From an uncultured Helicobacteraceae bacterium (GTDB lineage Bacteria; Campylobacterota; Campylobacteria; Campylobacterales; Helicobacteraceae), in the NCBI GenBank assembly GCA_947176375.1, contig CAMWQM010000004.1, positions 56,999 to 120,998 on the forward strand: a DNA stretch of 64,000 nucleotides. Direction: 5' to 3'. The stretch's first letter is position 1. Each line of letters begins with the position of its first letter. Shown here one piece after another: positions 20,326-30,293 of this stretch. Under the pieces are notes generated by a model. It saw nothing but the letters and a program-made list of their open reading frames with translations, was not told where the DNA came from and made no database searches. The translations under genes and the position numbers were made by a program.

Positions 20326-21342
20326 ATGAAAAAATTAGCAATTAGCCAAATAATCAAAATCAAAAATACTAATAATCAAAAAGGACACTACAAGCATTCT
20401 GTGCCATTTAAAGCAATATTTGAAGTGCTTTTTAGCAAAAATGGGAATCCTAAAATTATAGATTCCGTAAAAATTGATTTAAACTCATTATATAAAGATA
20501 AGGATTTTGTCGTGTGGTTTGGGCATTCATCAATTTTACTCTACCTAAATGGAAAAAAGATTCTAATTGACCCTATCTTGCAGTCAAATGCTTCGCCATT
20601 CAAAAGCTTTATTAAGCCATTTAATGGAGCAGATATTTACAGTATTGATGAGCTAGGCGAAATTGATTATCTACTAATTACGCACAATCACTACGACCAC
20701 CTAAATAAAGATAATATCAAAAAGCTAAAAGATAAGGTAGAGAGATTTCTCCTGCCACTTGGGGTTGGAAAATATATTACAAAATGGGGAGTTAATAAGG
20801 ATAAAATAGTAGAGCTAGACTGGCAAGATGAATATCAAAATAAAGAATATAAACAAATAGGTGGTAACAAAGATGAGAAAAAATATAATTTAAGATTCCA
20901 CTTTTTGCCAACTAGGCATTTTTCAGGAAGATATATAATCGATAGTAATAAGAGCCTCTGGGGTGCATATCTAATAGAAACAAATAAACATAAGATCTAT
21001 ATAGGTGGAGATTCTGGATATGGAGCGCATTATAAACAGACAGGAGAGAAATTTGGAAATATTGATTTGGCATTTTTAGAAAATGGGCAGTATAATATGG
21101 CGTGGAGAGATATTCACCTTTTTCCACAAGACACACTCAAAGCTGCACTAGATTTGAATGCTAAAAGTCTTTTTCCTTTGCATAACTCAAAGTTTAAACT
21201 TTCCACTCACAGCTGGAATAGCCCACTAGACGAACTCTCAAAGTTAATAAAAGAAAATAAAACGATAAATCTACTCACTCCCAAAATCGGCGAAGCTCTC
21301 TATATATGGGAAGAAAATAATACAAAAGAATGGTGGAAGTAG
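20326..21342 (+). CDS. MBL-fold metallo-hydrolase (NAPE-PLD/UlaG-like)
   Basis: VVWFGHSSILLYLNGKKILIDPILQ...DYLLITHNHYDHLNKDNIKKLK...FHFLPTRHFSGR...YIGGDSGYGAHY...DIHLFPQDTLKAALDLNAKSLFPLH. Confidence 0.87.
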   Translation: MKKLAISQIIKIKNTNNQKGHYKHSVPFKAIFEVLFSKNGNPKIIDSVKIDLNSLYKDKDFVVWFGHSSILLYLNGKKILIDPILQSNASPFKSFIKPFNGADIYSIDELGEIDYLLITHNHYDHLNKDNIKKLKDKVERFLLPLGVGKYITKWGVNKDKIVELDWQDEYQNKEYKQIGGNKDEKKYNLRFHFLPTRHFSGRYIIDSNKSLWGAYLIETNKHKIYIGGDSGYGAHYKQTGEKFGNIDLAFLENGQYNMAWRDIHLFPQDTLKAALDLNAKSLFPLHNSKFKLSTHSWNSPLDELSKLIKENKTINLLTPKIGEALYIWEENNTKEWWK

Positions 21343-23371
21343 GATTTAGTTTCTATATTTTTAGAATCTAGCCTTAAAATTTAAATTTGACATCTAGATT
21401 CCGCCTTGCAGAATCTATTAAATTTATCATTTCCTCTCCTGAATACTATTTTTTAGCATATTCTATATTTTTCATTTTATTAAAAATTCTATTATTAATT
21501 GTAAAAATTATATTTTTAGTTATGATAAATTGATTTTTTCTTTCTTTTCTTTATTCTCGATAATTTTAGCGTATCGAGCTCTTTCAAAACCTCTTTGCTA
21601 GAATCCTCATTTATAGCTTCAAGAAAATTAAAAAAAGCTTCATCTATCATATCCTTTTTTCTTAAAATAAATGTTTTAGCATCTATTTTAATTTTTATCC
21701 AACCTCTCTAATAAATTTCAAATTTATCAAATTATATTTAAATATTTACACAAATCTAAAATATTTTCAAAATTTAATAAAAATAGTGTGATGAGGACAG
21801 ATATCACGATAATTGATAAAAATATAATTTTAGAAAATATTTCCCCAGCTGTTTTTACTAAAAAATAAAAAATGTTAATACAGAATCTATTTAATCCTCA
21901 AGCCCCAAGGTTACTACAAATGAATCCAAAGAGAATCTTAAGCAATACCTATATCGACTAACAGATGAGCTAAAAATAAAGATAGTAAATCTTCAAAGAA
22001 ATAGAGTTTCTAAATATTATGAAAGAAAAAGATACTTGTAGTAATAAAGTTTTATTCTACTAAAATACCCCCTTTAATTTTTTGCTTTTTTAGAGGATAT
22101 TAAAAAAATTTGTAAATAAAGAAATTAATTTAAACCCACTTAAGTATTGAAAATGAAACTTTTCAATTTTTTATGTAAAGATTTTGTAAATAAGGGGAAT
22201 CTAAAGGGACTGTAGCTTAGAATCTAGCCCTATCTTAATAATGTAGATTCTAAAGTAATATTAAAAAAATAATAATTTAATCATAAAAAATTTTATTTTA
22301 TCTCTAGATAAAAGAGAATCTAGCAATTTAAAATCTAATGATAAAGCTTTTAGCTTACAATTAAACATAACAAACTTTGATACAGAATCTAATTTATCTA
22401 AAATACAGATTTGAAAAACAAAATTCACTAATATAGTTCTATCTCTAAAGATTTTGCTCTTATGAGTGATACTATCTAATAAAAAGTCAAAAACAAGATT
22501 TTAATCTTGTAGATTCTGCAATAGAATCTAACCTTAAAAACTTGATTCTAGAATCTTTAGGCTTAATGTGGTGACTTCTTTGAGTTTTGCTAACTCTTTT
22601 TTAAGGTTTGTAATTTCTCCTTTTAGTTCTTACTTTGTTATAGAATCTTTTATGTTCTTAAGAGCAGTTTCTAAAGCTTTTATGCTTTAATGTCTTTATT
22701 TAAAGATATTATCTCGCTAAAACAGGAAGGCTATACTCTCTCTACGGAATCTCGCTGTAAGTTTGCCTTTTATCGCAAAATCTAGCAGATTTTTCATTGT
22801 GCTTATTTTTATTTATTACCATATCTCAAAATATTGCAAAATCTCTAGCCAGATTTTTGTAAAAAGGGTAGTAAGCATAGTTTTGACTTATTCTTCAGTC
22901 TAAAACCATCTACATAAAATTTAAAGTTATCATCAATATATAAAAGTTTATAATTTTTATTTTAATGTTTTGTAGTGAATTAAGAATTTAATAGTTGATA
23001 TTTATTTATAAAGATTTATGAGTGATTGTTAGAATCTTTTGCAATAAAAATATTAGCAAAGATTCTAGTCAGTAAATTCATTAAAAACAAAGTTATTACC
23101 TTGCTTTTAAATGATTATCATCTCACCCGCCAAGTGAAGTAGCCTGAATAAGTATAGGAGCAGAGAAAAACAATTCACTTGTATTAATCAAAAATTCAAA
23201 ATCAAATAAGCAAACTCCAAAAAACAACATTACTAACATACAACAATTAATTTACAATGAATTTAATAACATTATTTTTCTTACTTATAAATTTTAAGGT
23301 TGCAAGTCTATTTAAAAGTTGTGGTTTTTGATAAAATTTTGTATTTTTTTAAAAACTGAAAAAGGAACAAA
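21343..23371. other. ~2 kb gene-poor region, possibly containing decayed coding remnants
   Basis: No plus-strand ORF of track length; short peptide-like stretches broken by stops (e.g. minus strand near 23125-23200: EFLINTSELFFSAPILIQATSLGG*). Confidence 0.45.
22217..22253. repeat. Inverted pair of the dispersed motif (ttagaatcta...tagattctaa)
   Basis: 10-bp exact arms, 17-nt loop. Confidence 0.75.
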
Positions 23372-24282
23372 ATGCAAAAGATTTATTTATGTAGTTTTGG
23401 AGATATAAGATTAAATATTTCTAGTTTTAAATTCTATCAAAATGCCCTAGATTTAGATATTTTTGATGATATTTTTATTTACAATGAAACAAATCTAAAT
23501 TTAGATTTTAAAGACAAAATGAAAGATAAAATCTACTTAGAATCCAAAATAAGGGGGGGGGGAGTAACGTAAGTCGTGGCTTTGGATTCTGGTGCTGGAA
23601 GCCTCAAGTTATTTTGCAAAGTCTAGAGCAAATAAAGGATAATGATATTTTAATTTATGCTGATATTGGTTGTAGCTTCGATATAGGTGGCAAAAACAAG
23701 CTTAAAGAAATGATAGATGAAATAGATATAAATGAGATAATGGGCGTATCATCTCCCACAAGAGATAAAGTCAAACCTAGTAGCTTTAAGGGATGCTATG
23801 GAAATACTATTTTTGTAAATAATTTTGATGAAAAAACTTGGAGTAAGGCGGATATTTTTGCACATTTTAATGTGCTAGGAAATAAAGACATTATGGATTC
23901 GCCACAGATTGCTAGTGGATTCATTTTTATGAAAAAGACGCCAAAAACGATAAAAATTATGCAAGAATGGAGAAATATTTTTTATAATTATTTTAATTTA
24001 GTTGATGATAGCACAAGTAAGATTCCAAATGATAAAAATTTTATGGAAAATAGGCACGACCAGAGCATTTGGAGTGTGCTAAATAAAATTAATAAACTAA
24101 AAAACTTTAAAAATTCTTATCCCATCATTGCATCAAGGAATAAAATATTTTTAGATAAAAATGACTTTAAATTCCATCCTAACAATGTAATAAAAATACT
24201 AAAGCTTCTTAGCAGAATCTATCCTACAAGACAAGGGCGAGTGTATATAAGAAAAATTCTACACATTATAAAATACTTTTAA
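23372..24282 (+). CDS. Glycosyltransferase-like protein, phase-variable, frameshifted (OFF) here
   Basis: N-part 23372-23572 ends just after a poly-G tract (KIRGGGVT*). C-part, in another frame, reads SRGFGFWCWKPQVILQSLEQIKDNDILIYADIGCSFDIGG...DSPQIASGFIFMKKTPKTIKIMQEW...ENRHDQSIWSVL. Confidence 0.8.
23553..23562. repeat. Homopolymeric G10 contingency tract
   Basis: aaaataaGGGGGGGGGGagtaacg; consistent with translation RGGGVT*. Confidence 0.95.
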
Positions 24283-24465
24283 TTGTAAATTATTTAGTAT
24301 TTTTTAGAGCCTTTCGTAGATATTTTTAAGAAAATTTGATAAACAATTTTAAAAAATATTAAATTTTGATATTAAATCCACTATAAATAAGCTTTTATCT
24401 AAATAATTAGTTAAATATTTAGAATCTAAATAATTGCTTTTATAAGTTTAAAAGTCGTAATAAAA

Positions 24466-25410
24466 CTATCTAATCAAGCAATAAGTCATATATATCCTAA
24501 TCTTTACTTTTGTGCTTGGGCGAGGATAGTCCTTGAATGCAATTTTTATCGTGGTTTGTATATCATTATCAAGGATAAGTGAATTTGAGCTAGATTCTAT
24601 GGTTAAATCTGAAATGTCACCATTTGGATAAAGATTAAAAGAAACAACATTCTTACCATCCTTTTTTAGTATTCTTGCTAGTTCTGGATAACCTCTGCGA
24701 TTAATATGATACTGCGTAATTCTCCCTATTTCACTAAGATTATTAATAATATAATCTAACTCCGCCATTCCATAATCGCCCAGCTCACGCCCATAAAGCT
24801 CGATGATTTCCTCTCTATTTTCTTTTGGGATATTTTTTGATAAAACATAATTTAGCGCTTGTTTATAATTCATATCATTAGTTTGATATGGGTTTATTGT
24901 TCTTTGATTATAGATTTGCAAAGATGAGAGATTAAGAGAATTTTCATTAGCAGAATCTTGTTTATTAGTGGAATCTAAATTATTTTGTGGAATCTTACTT
25001 ATCTGGCTTAGAGATTTAGCCTCTTGATTTTGAGTTTTTATGTTTGATTTTGGAATCTTATTTGCATTTTGTGACTGATTTGTTTGGGTTTTTGGGATTG
25101 TAGAAATTATATGATTTGAAGAATTCATAGTAATAGCTGGGGCTGCTTGAGATTCTTTATCTAATTTATCTTGTAATTTTTGTATAAGATTCTGTGTAAT
25201 ATAGCTATTTATATCCTCTTTGCTAATATCACTTTTTGTATCGCCACCTTTTTTAAAATTTAGTGCGATTTTTTTCTCCTCTTTTTTAATGATTTTAATT
25301 TTATATATCAAATTATATACAATTACGCCTAGCATAATATGTAGCAACAATGATAATATTAGGGCTATTTGAAAAACCTGTGATTTGTTATTTTTATTCT
25401 TTAATTGCAT
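24466..25410 (-). CDS. TonB-like energy transducer C-terminal domain protein
   Basis: Single N-terminal TM, Asn/Gln/Ser-rich spacer, C-terminal INRRGYPELARILKKDGKNVVSFNLYPNGDISDLTIESSSNS...YPRPSTKVKIRIYMTY. Confidence 0.8.
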   Translation of the reverse strand: MQLKNKNNKSQVFQIALILSLLLHIMLGVIVYNLIYKIKIIKKEEKKIALNFKKGGDTKSDISKEDINSYITQNLIQKLQDKLDKESQAAPAITMNSSNHIISTIPKTQTNQSQNANKIPKSNIKTQNQEAKSLSQISKIPQNNLDSTNKQDSANENSLNLSSLQIYNQRTINPYQTNDMNYKQALNYVLSKNIPKENREEIIELYGRELGDYGMAELDYIINNLSEIGRITQYHINRRGYPELARILKKDGKNVVSFNLYPNGDISDLTIESSSNSLILDNDIQTTIKIAFKDYPRPSTKVKIRIYMTYCLIR

Positions 25411-25415
25411 TTTAG

Positions 25416-26240
25416 CTATTTTTTAATACTATTTCTTTCATAGGCATTTAGAAAATATGAAAGTTTATTTTCATTTTTAGCAAGAAAAGTTCCAAAGTCT
25501 TCGTTATTACTAAATTTTGGCATTTTATCAATTATGAAAGAACCATTCTGTCCGACAAATAAAATATAACTAGAATCTTTGGAATCCAAAATAATAATTT
25601 TATTTTTCATATCTAAATTGATAGTTTGAGACACCATAAGCTTTTGCTCTCTGAAATATGGAAAGCTAATGTTACCACTTCTTTTAAACATTCTTTTTTT
25701 AATTATAATTAGAGCAATAATTAGCCCAAATAAAATCATCACAACCAGCATATACCGCCAAGTCTCAACTTTAGAGCTAATATCATTTGGCATTGTATTA
25801 ATACTTGAATTTTTAATTATACTAATTTGCTCTTCAAGTGATTTGGCAGATTCATTATTTGATAGAATTGAAGAGACTATACTAATTTGGGGTTTGATTA
25901 TAAGTTTTATTGCATTATCCGCATTTAGAGCCTCTAAAGTATATTTTAGAGCAAAATTCTCCTCACCTAACACTATATAAACATCATTATTTTGTGAAAA
26001 AATCTCAATATCGTTTATCAACTCTGTGTGTGTGGATACTTTATTTTTATTATAATTTAAATCTTTTAAAATAATCGTGCTAAAGCTACTATTATCTTGC
26101 TGTATAATTTTATTTTCAAATTTAGAATCTAAAAGCAATAGAATCTCTAAAGATTCTTTATTTGGGGTAATAGTTATATCATTTAATTTTACACCATAAG
26201 AAAGAGATAAACAAATTGCAATAAATACTAAAAACTTCAC
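25416..26240 (-). CDS. FliO-like flagellar/membrane protein
   Basis: Signal peptide, central TM (YMLVVMILFGLIIALIIIKKR), LMVSQTINLDMKNKIIILDSKDSSYILFVGQNGSFIIDK; next to fliN. Confidence 0.6.
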   Translation of the reverse strand: MKFLVFIAICLSLSYGVKLNDITITPNKESLEILLLLDSKFENKIIQQDNSSFSTIILKDLNYNKNKVSTHTELINDIEIFSQNNDVYIVLGEENFALKYTLEALNADNAIKLIIKPQISIVSSILSNNESAKSLEEQISIIKNSSINTMPNDISSKVETWRYMLVVMILFGLIIALIIIKKRMFKRSGNISFPYFREQKLMVSQTINLDMKNKIIILDSKDSSYILFVGQNGSFIIDKMPKFSNNEDFGTFLAKNENKLSYFLNAYERNSIKK

Positions 26241-26597
26241 TTATAATTTTTCTTTTGTTAAGTAGTAAATAATGGCATTCGAATCTAAAATCTCATTTAT
26301 CCTAATTGCAAGGCTTTTCTCATACACCATAACCTCGCCCTTACCAATAATCCTATCATTTACAAATACTTCCACACTTTCACCTGCTGGTTTTTGCAAA
26401 TCTATAACCGTGCCTTTTTCAAACTTTAATATCTCTGCTATGCTAATTTTTGTGTTTCCAAGCTCAGAGCGAAAAGTTATATCCATATCCAAAAGCCCAG
26501 AATAGCTTTCCATCATCTCTTGCAAATATTTTGCTAATTCTATATCCTTTGGATTATGCACCAATCTGTCATCTAGTATATCATCATTATCAGCCAT
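26241..26597 (-). CDS. fliN: Flagellar motor switch protein FliN
   Basis: YSGLLDMDITFRSELGNTKISIAEILKFEKGTVIDLQKPAGESVEVFVNDRIIGKGEVMVYEKSLAIRINEIL; start set at MADNDD (26597). Confidence 0.93.
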   Translation of the reverse strand: MADNDDILDDRLVHNPKDIELAKYLQEMMESYSGLLDMDITFRSELGNTKISIAEILKFEKGTVIDLQKPAGESVEVFVNDRIIGKGEVMVYEKSLAIRINEILDSNAIIYYLTKEKL

Positions 26598-26988
26598 TTT
26601 CCACCTCATAGATAATGCAGCGCAAATTTTCAAAATTATAGCTAATTACATCAATATAATTAGTTATTTTTTCATCTCCTATAAACTGCGGAATTCCAAG
26701 CTTTAAAATCCTACCTTCTTGCTCATATAAAACTTTGGCTTTGCCAACTATAAGATTTGCAATCTCTTTTGAAATATCCATCAAAGTATCGTTATCAACC
26801 TCCTGTGTGCCTAAAAAATCTAATGCAAATTTCTTTAATAATTCATCATTAACAACAATAATAAAAGCCTTTTTATCTAGTGTAATTTTAGAAGCAAAAG
26901 GGCTTTGAAAAATAGAATTATTTGTTTCTAAAACGATCCCCATAGATTCCTTTATAGCTCTTAGCAGTGCATTTTGCATTATTTTCAT
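26590..26988 (-). CDS. CheX-like chemotaxis phosphatase-domain protein
   Basis: DFLGTQEVDNDTLMDISKEIANLIVGKAKVLYEQEGRILKLGIPQFIGD; overlaps nth and fliN. Confidence 0.7.
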   Translation of the reverse strand: MKIMQNALLRAIKESMGIVLETNNSIFQSPFASKITLDKKAFIIVVNDELLKKFALDFLGTQEVDNDTLMDISKEIANLIVGKAKVLYEQEGRILKLGIPQFIGDEKITNYIDVISYNFENLRCIIYEVENG

Positions 26989-27623
26989 AATATCTCCATT
27001 TTCCTTTCATATTTGCAATATTTATAAACAAAGCAGTTATTACACTCTGGTTTGACAGCCTTGCAAACATATCGTCCAAATAGCACAAACCCCTGATGTA
27101 AGATACTGCGATTATTTTTAAAAATTTTATTTAAGTCTTTTTCGGTAGATTCTACATTTTTTGCATTACTTAAGCCAAGCCTATGAGAGACACGAAATAC
27201 ATGTGTATCGACTGCCATTACATTCTTGCCTAAATATTCTAGTAAAACTACATTTGCAGTCTTTTGCCCAACACCAGAGAGAGATTTCAAACTATCTTGA
27301 TTTAATGGAATTTCACCGCTAAAATTACTCATAACTTGCTTTGCCATATTAATTATATTTTTTGATTTATTGTTAAAAAAAGACACGGATTTAATAATAT
27401 CTTTTACCTCATCAATATTTGCTTTGGAGAGAGATTTTACATTTGGATACTTTTTAAATAACGCAGGAGTTACGATATTTACTCGCTTATCTGTGCATTG
27501 AGCAGACAAAATTACACAAATTAAAAGCTCATATAAATTATTATATTTTAGCTCACTCTTTGCATCTTTGTAGCGCTCTACAAATAGTTTCTCAATTTCT
27601 TTGTGATACTTATTATTTGTCAA
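26985..27623 (-). CDS. nth: Endonuclease III
   Basis: LLICVILSAQCTDKRVNIVTPALF...LSGVGQKTANVVLLEYLGKNVMAVDTHVFRVSHRLGL...CKAVKPECNNCFVYKYC. Confidence 0.96.
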   Translation of the reverse strand: MTNNKYHKEIEKLFVERYKDAKSELKYNNLYELLICVILSAQCTDKRVNIVTPALFKKYPNVKSLSKANIDEVKDIIKSVSFFNNKSKNIINMAKQVMSNFSGEIPLNQDSLKSLSGVGQKTANVVLLEYLGKNVMAVDTHVFRVSHRLGLSNAKNVESTEKDLNKIFKNNRSILHQGFVLFGRYVCKAVKPECNNCFVYKYCKYERKMEIL

Positions 27624-27633
27624 TTTTTAACCC

Positions 27634-27861
27634 CTATAATTCCTTGACTATCACTTCTCTTGCTTCACTCGTCCTTAATGCTATTCTAGTATTGTTAGAT
27701 ATAATTGCAATTGTGCTTCTATCAAGTGACTTTTCTAGCAAACTTGCTTCCGCCCCTTCGCAGATTCCAAGTGAAACTAATCTCTCTCGCAATATATTAT
27801 CATTCGTGCTTATTTTTGATATTTGATAATTTTTATTTTGTTTCATATCTACTAAAGTCAT
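27634..27861 (-). CDS. feoA: FeoA-domain protein
   Basis: 75 aa: RLVSLGICEGAEASLLEKSLDRSTIAIISNNTRIALRTSEAREVIVKEL. Confidence 0.8.
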   Translation of the reverse strand: MTLVDMKQNKNYQISKISTNDNILRERLVSLGICEGAEASLLEKSLDRSTIAIISNNTRIALRTSEAREVIVKEL

Positions 27862-27883
27862 TGTTTTTCCTTTTACAAAGCTC

Positions 27884-29092
27884 TTAAAATTTTATGAAAA
27901 CTGAATTTTGGATTCCATATAAATTTATATTATAGATCGCTTGATTATTATTAAAGTCTTCTAAAAAATATCTCTCAATATTTGAAGACATATTATTTAA
28001 AAATAAGTCAATTCCAAGTGCAGTGGAGTAACTTACCCAATCATACTTAATATCGCTTGAGAGCAAATATCCATACTCAAGTAAAATCTGCGGACTCTCT
28101 CCAATGGAGCTTGCAATAATAATATTACTAGTATCAATTCCTCTTAAAAGTGATAAAAATGAGGAATTATAATTTACTTGTGTGGATAAAATCTTAAGTG
28201 GTTTATCTTTCAAAAAATTTATTTGTGAAAGCAAAAGCCCAGATTTTACCACAGGCGTATTTAAAAATAAACTACTTTTTGGAATATTCTCTTCTTCTCT
28301 CCTAAGATTAGAGCTAAAATTTGCTGCAACTTTATTTGTAATAATATCTTGCATAAAATTGATTTCACTTTGGATTGCACCATCTTTTGTGATTTCACCT
28401 AGCATTTCCCCAAGTGTGCTATCATCGTTATAGGCTATAATTATCTCACCTTCAACTTCTTTTAACAAACTATCAATTTGAGTTTTATAATCTATCCCTC
28501 CAAAGACTATATTTGACTGCACAAAATTAGAATCCTTTGCAATGGTAGGGATATAAATAGGCATATTTATATTTTCTAACACGCTTAAACTTTCTTTTTT
28601 ACTCAAAATTGCAATCAAAAAATTAAAATGTTCATTATCAATTAAGTCAATCACTCTATTTAACGAATCTAAATTTTCATCTATACTATCAAAAACCTTG
28701 AATCTAAAATCAATATTCCTAGAAACAAGATAGGCTAAAATCGTATCTATCGTAGTTGTAGAATATTTACCAATAATTTTTTTTGGGATTAAAAGTGCTA
28801 TTTCAAGTCTCTTTCCAAGTGGATCAAATCGGAATCTATAATATATTCCAATTTCCTTGCTATACTCCTCCATTAAGCTTTGCAATTCTTCATCATCTAT
28901 GGTTTTATCAAATCTTGCAATAAATGATAATATTTTTTTTTCTTTGCTTAAATCTAGCAAACAACTTTTGTTACACTTTTCTGGATTGATATTTATTATT
29001 TCAATCTTTGCTGGTGGAATATTTGAAAAAACATTACTCTCTGCAAATACAATAATAGGCAAAAATAATGCCAAAAATAATTTTACTTTCAT
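27884..29092 (-). CDS. Exported periplasmic-binding-fold-like protein of unknown function
   Basis: Signal peptide MKVKLFLALFLPIIVFAES; FLIAILSKKESLSVLENINMPIYIPTIAKDSNFVQSNIVFGGIDYKTQIDSLL. Confidence 0.55.
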   Translation of the reverse strand: MKVKLFLALFLPIIVFAESNVFSNIPPAKIEIININPEKCNKSCLLDLSKEKKILSFIARFDKTIDDEELQSLMEEYSKEIGIYYRFRFDPLGKRLEIALLIPKKIIGKYSTTTIDTILAYLVSRNIDFRFKVFDSIDENLDSLNRVIDLIDNEHFNFLIAILSKKESLSVLENINMPIYIPTIAKDSNFVQSNIVFGGIDYKTQIDSLLKEVEGEIIIAYNDDSTLGEMLGEITKDGAIQSEINFMQDIITNKVAANFSSNLRREEENIPKSSLFLNTPVVKSGLLLSQINFLKDKPLKILSTQVNYNSSFLSLLRGIDTSNIIIASSIGESPQILLEYGYLLSSDIKYDWVSYSTALGIDLFLNNMSSNIERYFLEDFNNNQAIYNINLYGIQNSVFIKF

Positions 29093-29099
29093 ACTTTAA

Positions 29100-29744
29100 T
29101 TAAACCCTTATCTTATTTTCCAAATGTGCTTTTGCAATTTTAAAATCCTGCATTGCATTTTTTTTATTTTGTTGATTTTTTAATAAATCACTAATTTGAT
29201 ATGTTACTATAAAATCCCTTTGTTTATTCAAAAGATTATCAAAGATTCTGCCTCTTAAATTTTCTATATTTTCATCTACTGAAAAATGCCTTAAAATCTC
29301 ACTTCCAAAAATGATGATTAATTTCGGATTTATAGAATCTAGCTGAGATTTTAAAAATACCAAACAAGCTTTTATATGAGTATCATTTATTTGTGTATAA
29401 GTATTGCATTTTACTAGTGAGAGCAAACTATAAGATTTCTCATTAAAAACATTTTTTGCGATATTTGCAACCATATCAAAACTTGCACTATATCTTGCTA
29501 GTGGCTTTATCGTGATGAATGCAATAGGGGAATCTTGCACTAAAATCCCACTAATTCTTTCCCTATTGCTTTTATTTAGCTCACAAAGTGAGCAGTTTGC
29601 AATCACTTCATCTAAATTATCTTGTTTAAAAATCTTATCTTGCCCTTTGTCGACAATAATTTCATCACAATACATTTCCCCACATAATCGCTTTAAATAA
29701 AGTTTTTTTAAAAATAATGCTTTATCTAACATTCCCCAACTCAC
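29100..29744 (-). CDS. Uracil-DNA glycosylase family protein
   Basis: NCSLCELNKSNRERISGILVQDSPIAFITIKPLAR...LVKCNTYTQINDTHIKACLVFLKSQLDSINPKLIIIFGSEILRHF. Confidence 0.75.
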   Translation of the reverse strand: MSWGMLDKALFLKKLYLKRLCGEMYCDEIIVDKGQDKIFKQDNLDEVIANCSLCELNKSNRERISGILVQDSPIAFITIKPLARYSASFDMVANIAKNVFNEKSYSLLSLVKCNTYTQINDTHIKACLVFLKSQLDSINPKLIIIFGSEILRHFSVDENIENLRGRIFDNLLNKQRDFIVTYQISDLLKNQQNKKNAMQDFKIAKAHLENKIRV

Positions 29745-29756
29745 TCTTATTTCAAA

Positions 29757-30224
29757 CTAAAAAACATAATTATCACTTTTTAAACAAGTAAAATAAATTT
29801 TTTGCTCATTATTAGAATCCAGACTATTAAAATCTAATAGCATTGCACTTGATTTTGTTTTCATAATTTTTTGCTCTGTATTTTTAACTACAAGGAAACA
29901 ATTTTTAAAATCTCTAATCTCTACTTTTGCACGATAAAACGCCTCATCTGTGCTTAATTCTATCAAATCTTCCTTAAAATGCTGGAATCTATTTGTGTGA
30001 TAATAATAATTTAGATTCTTATCAAAAATAATTTTAAATGATTGAGATTTTAGAATCTGATTACACTGGCTTGCATTTGGGCTAATTTTAGTTTTATTAA
30101 TTTGGAGGATTCCATCATTTATGCTAAATTCACTCCCATTTAGCTTATAAATAGAATCTTTTTCAAAAATAAAATCAAATGAAAAAATAAAAATAGGGCA
30201 AAGTAATAAAACTAAATATCTCAA
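29757..30224 (-). CDS. Exported hypothetical protein
   Basis: 155-aa ORF with signal peptide MRYLVLLLCPIFIFSFDF. Confidence 0.5.
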   Translation of the reverse strand: MRYLVLLLCPIFIFSFDFIFEKDSIYKLNGSEFSINDGILQINKTKISPNASQCNQILKSQSFKIIFDKNLNYYYHTNRFQHFKEDLIELSTDEAFYRAKVEIRDFKNCFLVVKNTEQKIMKTKSSAMLLDFNSLDSNNEQKIYFTCLKSDNYVF

Positions 30225-30293
30225 ATATTTTCCTAATATAAATAATGTTTTGCTATGATTCTAAAGAAAAATAAATAAAAATAAAGTAAAGAA

